Part shown: positions 60,835 through 64,000 of the stretch, piece by piece
How positions within the stretch are numbered: the first letter of the stretch is position 1
Layout of the letters: each line of letters opens with the position of its first letter
Assembly (NCBI RefSeq): GCF_001644665.1
Contig: NZ_CP011393.1
Span: forward strand, 828,001 to 892,000
Direction of reading: 5' to 3'
Length of the DNA stretch: 64,000 nucleotides
Source: Fervidobacterium pennivorans
Lineage (GTDB): Bacteria; Thermotogota; Thermotogae; Thermotogales; Fervidobacteriaceae
The notes under the pieces: model-generated
The model's input: the letters and a program-made list of their open reading frames with translations, nothing else
The model's database searches: none
What the model was told of the DNA's origin: nothing
Program-made: the position numbers and the translations under genes

Positions 60835-61673
60835 CACCCGAGCTCCTCCCAAGCGCTGTTAACAACCTCGACTATCTTGCTAACCAGAAAAGTATCAGTA
60901 ATGTTTTTATCGTAAGAATCATCTAAATTTTTTTGAAATACTGCAAAGAATTCAACGTTTCCGTTTCCCCCAAGCATCCTGGAAAAATCTAAATACACAA
61001 ACTTAAAACCCTCTTTCATAAAATCTGTCACGACCTCTTTTAAAACCCTCACATGCTCTGATTTGTCTTTAATCACTCCGCAATGAGAATAGCCAACCTC
61101 AAATTGTGGCTTTATCAAAATTATACCATATCCTCCAGGTTTCAGTAAATTCAAAATGTTTCTCTTAATTTTTCTGACGGATATAAAAGAAACATCTACG
61201 CTAACAATATCAACAAGTTCTCCCAAGTCTTCAAAAATTAATTCTTTCGCATTTTTCTGAATAAGTTTCACTCTTTCATCGCTCCGTAACCTGGGATGTA
61301 ATTGCTCTGTATTCACATCAACAGCGTAAACTTTTAGAGCACCGTTTTGGATAAAGAAATCAACAAAACCACCTGTTGAACTCCCTATATCACATATCAC
61401 CTTTCCACGAATTTCTATTTCTGTATCTCCTATCCGAGAAATATTTTTAAACAGCCCTTCGATTTTGTAACCTGCGCGACTAACATATCTAAGAGTTTCT
61501 AAAACCTCTATATTATCAGAAGGACTCACTAATTTGGACGGTTCTCTGCATATCTGCCCATTAACTGACACTTTTCCGGACTTTATAATTTGTTGGGCTT
61601 TTGCCCTACTCTCAATGAGGCCATTTTTGACCATAGCTACATCTAATCTTTCTTTGTGATTTTCACTTGCCAT
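60834..61673 (-). CDS. tlyA: TlyA-family rRNA 2'-O-methyltransferase
   Basis: A 279-residue protein with an N-terminal S4 RNA-binding domain (R-L-D-V-A-M-V-K and S-R-A-K-A-Q-Q-I-I-K-S-G-K-V-S-V-N-G) and an FtsJ-type methyltransferase. The SAM loop D-I-G-S-S-T-G-G-F lies near residue 95 and the catalytic K-D-K-E set is present (K in Y-K-I-E, D in D-V-S-F, K in I-K-P-Q-F-E, E in N-V-E-F-F). The family methylates 16S and/or 23S rRNA ribose. It overlaps the gene upstream by 31 bases. The ribosome binding site is poor. Confidence 0.92.
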   Translation of the reverse strand: MASENHKERLDVAMVKNGLIESRAKAQQIIKSGKVSVNGQICREPSKLVSPSDNIEVLETLRYVSRAGYKIEGLFKNISRIGDTEIEIRGKVICDIGSSTGGFVDFFIQNGALKVYAVDVNTEQLHPRLRSDERVKLIQKNAKELIFEDLGELVDIVSVDVSFISVRKIKRNILNLLKPGGYGIILIKPQFEVGYSHCGVIKDKSEHVRVLKEVVTDFMKEGFKFVYLDFSRMLGGNGNVEFFAVFQKNLDDSYDKNITDTFLVSKIVEVVNSAWEELG

Positions 61674-62974
61674 GTTCCCACATCCGTTACTATATTCAAC
61701 ACACCTTTTGAAATAAACATAAAGAAAATTGAATTTCCGAGGTAAACACCTTCGTAAAAAAAGCCAAAACCAAAATCTTTGACGTTGGTGAATGTCGGAT
61801 ATAGCCTTTTGTTTGGAAAATCATTTTTGAAGAAACTTTCTGTTCTATCCACTTTAATTGAACCATTTACAGACAAAACATAGTTTTCTTTCAAAGCTCT
61901 TAATATCACAGTTGCGCTATGTTCGTCGTAATCAAAACAAATAGCATCTTCAAAAGTGCCTGCAAAAATAACTTTTCGAGTTTTGAGATTTACCGCATAA
62001 ACGTTTTTAGTAACGTCCAATAGGTAAAGCATGTTTTCAACCATCAAAAAATCCAAGGGAGTATTTGAAACCTTTAGTTTCCAGGTAAGCAATAGGTCAC
62101 CAACAGAACCATCCGCATAAATGATATATTTGTCCCAACCAAATATTGGTACCGAGGAAACTGCTTCTTTCTTACCAGTTCTAAGGTTAAGAATGTAATT
62201 TTCCGTCAAAATTGAATAACCTGTGTACAAAAATGGTAAGGAATCGACCTGGTATTGGATTTTTTCAGACATGTAGAGAACTTTATTCTTATAAAAGCTC
62301 CCATCCATAGTTACAACAGCGGGAACGAAATTTATGTATTCTGGAACGACTATCAAAGGTATTCCTGTTGGGACAGTAATATATAACTTGTGAGACTTTG
62401 AGTCATAAACTAAAGTTTCAGGACCTAAATCAGGGGTGTTTTCACTTAAACCAGTTGTAGTATGATCAAAACTCGTGTTGGTGCTAAAGTATTTGAGAAA
62501 ACCACTCTTAAAATCTTCTTCGGATTCAAATACAATTTTACCCGCCCTCGTTGTCAAGGAAATTGTATCCCCAGTAGACTCAACACTTATCTTCAAAAGC
62601 TCTCCACTCACAACATTAGAAACATCAACCGATGTAGTTGTGGAGATTAACTCAAGCTTCGTCTCATCATCAAACACATTATTTGAGATTATGTTGGTTG
62701 CAAAAAAACCAGCTTTTGTCAGCTCTTTAGTAATAAAGAGAGAAAGATGTGGTGCGATGTTTTTTTCAAAAACAACAATTTGAGGTCTCTCCATCCATTT
62801 TTTTATTACAGATAAAACTTCTGCGTCTAAACTTTCATCCGGTATTTGAATACCGGCAAAGGTAATGCCTAAAACAACACCTTGTACAAAAACAATCCAT
62901 GCGCAGGTGCCAACCCAGCTGATTTTGAGCGGTCTTTTGATTCTAACACCTCCAATATCTTGTCTGGTTTCCAA
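61643..62974 (-). CDS. Large exported protein of unknown function
   Basis: A 443-residue frame with one N-terminal hydrophobic segment (W-I-V-F-V-Q-G-V-V-L-G-I-T-F-A-G). The remainder has repeated strand-like segments, some reading like beta-propeller blades (for example Y-I-I-Y-A-D-G-S-V, then L-Y-L-L-D-V-T-K-N-V-Y-A-V-N), but no family is recognised. TTG 62974 has GGAG 7 bases before it; GGAGG further on points to an ATC at 62941 (7 bases) that would give a neater signal peptide. It overlaps truA upstream and tlyA downstream. Confidence 0.7.
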   Translation of the reverse strand: METRQDIGGVRIKRPLKISWVGTCAWIVFVQGVVLGITFAGIQIPDESLDAEVLSVIKKWMERPQIVVFEKNIAPHLSLFITKELTKAGFFATNIISNNVFDDETKLELISTTTSVDVSNVVSGELLKISVESTGDTISLTTRAGKIVFESEEDFKSGFLKYFSTNTSFDHTTTGLSENTPDLGPETLVYDSKSHKLYITVPTGIPLIVVPEYINFVPAVVTMDGSFYKNKVLYMSEKIQYQVDSLPFLYTGYSILTENYILNLRTGKKEAVSSVPIFGWDKYIIYADGSVGDLLLTWKLKVSNTPLDFLMVENMLYLLDVTKNVYAVNLKTRKVIFAGTFEDAICFDYDEHSATVILRALKENYVLSVNGSIKVDRTESFFKNDFPNKRLYPTFTNVKDFGFGFFYEGVYLGNSIFFMFISKGVLNIVTDVGTWQVKITKKD

Positions 62975-63609
62975 CTTCCAACTCCAACCTTTACCAGGTT
63001 CGCAACAATACTCCTAACCATTCCTCGTAAATACGATATACCTTCAACCCTCACTAGTATAAGGTTTTTCTTCAATCTTACAATCCTAATAGCGGTAATG
63101 GTTCTTTCGGTCCTTATCTCTTCTTCTCCTTTTTTGCTAAAAGCTGTAAAATCATGCGTCCCTATAAGGTATTTAGCACCAGCTCTCATCTTTGTAATAT
63201 CCAGTTCATATGGAAACCACCAAGCATACCTTCTAAGGAATATATCGTTCATTTTCGAATTTAAAATGTAATAGTGATAGATTCTACGCTTTGCCTCATA
63301 TCTTGGATTGAAATTTTCACTTGTGAACCATACTTTCTTAACGTATATATCTTTTGGCAGATTTGCGTTTAAAGCGTTTCTGATATCGTTTTCTGAAAGC
63401 TTATCGTTTGGACAATCAAATGCTGCAACTTGTCCATTCGCATGAACGCCCGTATCTGTACGTCCTGCTGCATATGTTTGAATGGGCATTTTAAACACTC
63501 GCTCAAGCGCTTTCTCCAACTCGCCTTGCACGGTTCTCACATCATTTTGACGTTGATAGCCAAAAAAGTCTGTGCCATCGTATGCAAATTCTATGGCGAC
63601 TCTTCTCAT
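62869..63609 (-). CDS. truA: tRNA pseudouridine(38-40) synthase
   Basis: A 246-residue TruA. F-A-Y-D-G-T-D-F-F-G-Y-Q-R-Q at the N-terminus, the catalytic Asp in A-G-R-T-D-T-G-V-H near residue 52, and F-L-R/Y-L-R-G-M-V-R near 195 are diagnostic. It makes pseudouridine in the anticodon arm of tRNAs. ATG overlaps the stop of the GGDEF gene. Its 3' end overlaps the exported-protein gene by about 100 bases. Confidence 0.95.
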   Translation of the reverse strand: MRRVAIEFAYDGTDFFGYQRQNDVRTVQGELEKALERVFKMPIQTYAAGRTDTGVHANGQVAAFDCPNDKLSENDIRNALNANLPKDIYVKKVWFTSENFNPRYEAKRRIYHYYILNSKMNDIFLRRYAWWFPYELDITKMRAGAKYLIGTHDFTAFSKKGEEEIRTERTITAIRIVRLKKNLILVRVEGISYLRGMVRSIVANLVKVGVGSWKPDKILEVLESKDRSKSAGLAPAHGLFLYKVLF

Positions 63610-64000
63610 AAATTGATAATCCTTCCACCTCCGGATTTTTTCCCAGCAACCAAAGCTGTTTTTGCCTTATTCAATATTCCTTCCAAATTGTCTGCATCAA
63701 CTGGATACTTTACAACCGCCCCACTGATACTGACATAGGGGTACTTTTCTTTAATGTTTTCAATAACTTTTTGAACTAAAATCATCGCGTCCGATTTGCT
63801 TTTTGTCCACAGCAAAATCATAAACTCATCACCTATATTGGTATAAAGACCGTAGTTTCTTATTTCGTTTTCTAATGAGTTTTTGATTTCACGTAATATC
63901 TCATCTCCAAAAATATAGCCCTTTTCAAGATTAATCTTATCGAAATTATCTACGTCCAAATACACAAAGGAGAAAGTTCTCTTCATCTCTATGGCTTTCG
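63606..64000 (-). CDS. GGDEF-domain protein, C-terminal part (gene begins beyond the window)
   Basis: The frame stays open to the right edge; the residues before the first methionine (K-A-I-E) continue the domain, so this is the end of a longer gene. Y-L-D-V-D-N-F-D-K-I-N near the start and the GGDEF position read N-I-G-D-E-F, where the first glycine is replaced, so cyclase activity is uncertain. It ends with K-A-K-T-A-L-V-A-G-K-K-S-G-G-G-R-I, typical of GGDEF C-termini. Overlap with truA suggests co-transcription. Confidence 0.8.
   Translation of the reverse strand, partial: KAIEMKRTFSFVYLDVDNFDKINLEKGYIFGDEILREIKNSLENEIRNYGLYTNIGDEFMILLWTKSKSDAMILVQKVIENIKEKYPYVSISGAVVKYPVDADNLEGILNKAKTALVAGKKSGGGRIINL

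Overview
The window looks like a chromosomal segment of an anaerobic, thermophilic Thermotogales bacterium, most likely Fervidobacterium or a close relative. This rests on low GC, strong GGAGG-type ribosome binding sites, many TTG and GTG starts, and gene content typical of the group: lysine fermentation genes, a short SufB with SufC, superoxide reductase with rubrerythrin, SpoVS, TreT, and scattered flagellar and chemotaxis clusters. About 65 genes are tightly packed. I see no tRNA, rRNA, CRISPR array or prophage; the only mobile-element trace is a truncated IS transposase near 6.2 kb.

Layout. 0-2 kb (minus): the start of a lysine fermentation operon, atoD-atoA-kal-kce, leaving the window on the left. 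2.2-9.2 kb: pgeF, an Mpv17-like membrane protein, a cysteine hydrolase, a DUF1576 membrane protein, a queuosine precursor transporter, a STAS protein and an ArsB/NhaD-type permease. 9.2-14.4 kb (minus): sufB and sufC, comB, and a 7TM-PAS-PAS-GGDEF-EAL signalling protein. 14.5-20.1 kb: malic enzyme, a DUF554 protein, an oxidative stress group (perR, rubrerythrin, superoxide reductase) and a divergent cysE-cysK pair. 20.1-20.3 kb: an unannotated, apparently self-contained small RNA locus on the minus strand. 20.4-26.7 kb: spoVS, a DUF1385 protein, and the cell-wall genes murE-murF-mraY plus a WecA-like transferase.

26.8-35.1 kb is a disaccharide locus: a sucrose-phosphate-synthase-like glycosyltransferase, a PfkB sugar kinase, two sugar ABC permeases and a binding protein on the minus strand, with divergent treT (trehalose synthase/cleavage) and a ROK regulator. 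Both divergent promoters carry a similar TTCGAAATTCGAA-type palindrome, a plausible operator for the ROK protein. 35-41 kb (plus): udk, miaB, ksgA (apparently starting at CTG), a HAD phosphatase, exported proteins and msrBA. 41-49.3 kb (minus except one small plus-strand gene at 48.4 kb): sirtuin, fliI, fliH, ackA, fba, a ferritin-like protein, thiI and a PEBP protein with two possible starts. 49.5-54.2 kb (plus): an SDR oxidoreductase, an MMPL/RND transporter and glutamine-dependent NAD synthetase.

54.3-64 kb (minus): a CDF metal exporter, fliP, fliO, cheY, cheW, cheA, then two large exported proteins flanking tlyA, truA and the end of a GGDEF protein that runs off the window. All annotation is from reading the sequence; no database search was possible, so functional names rest on recognised motifs and family resemblance.
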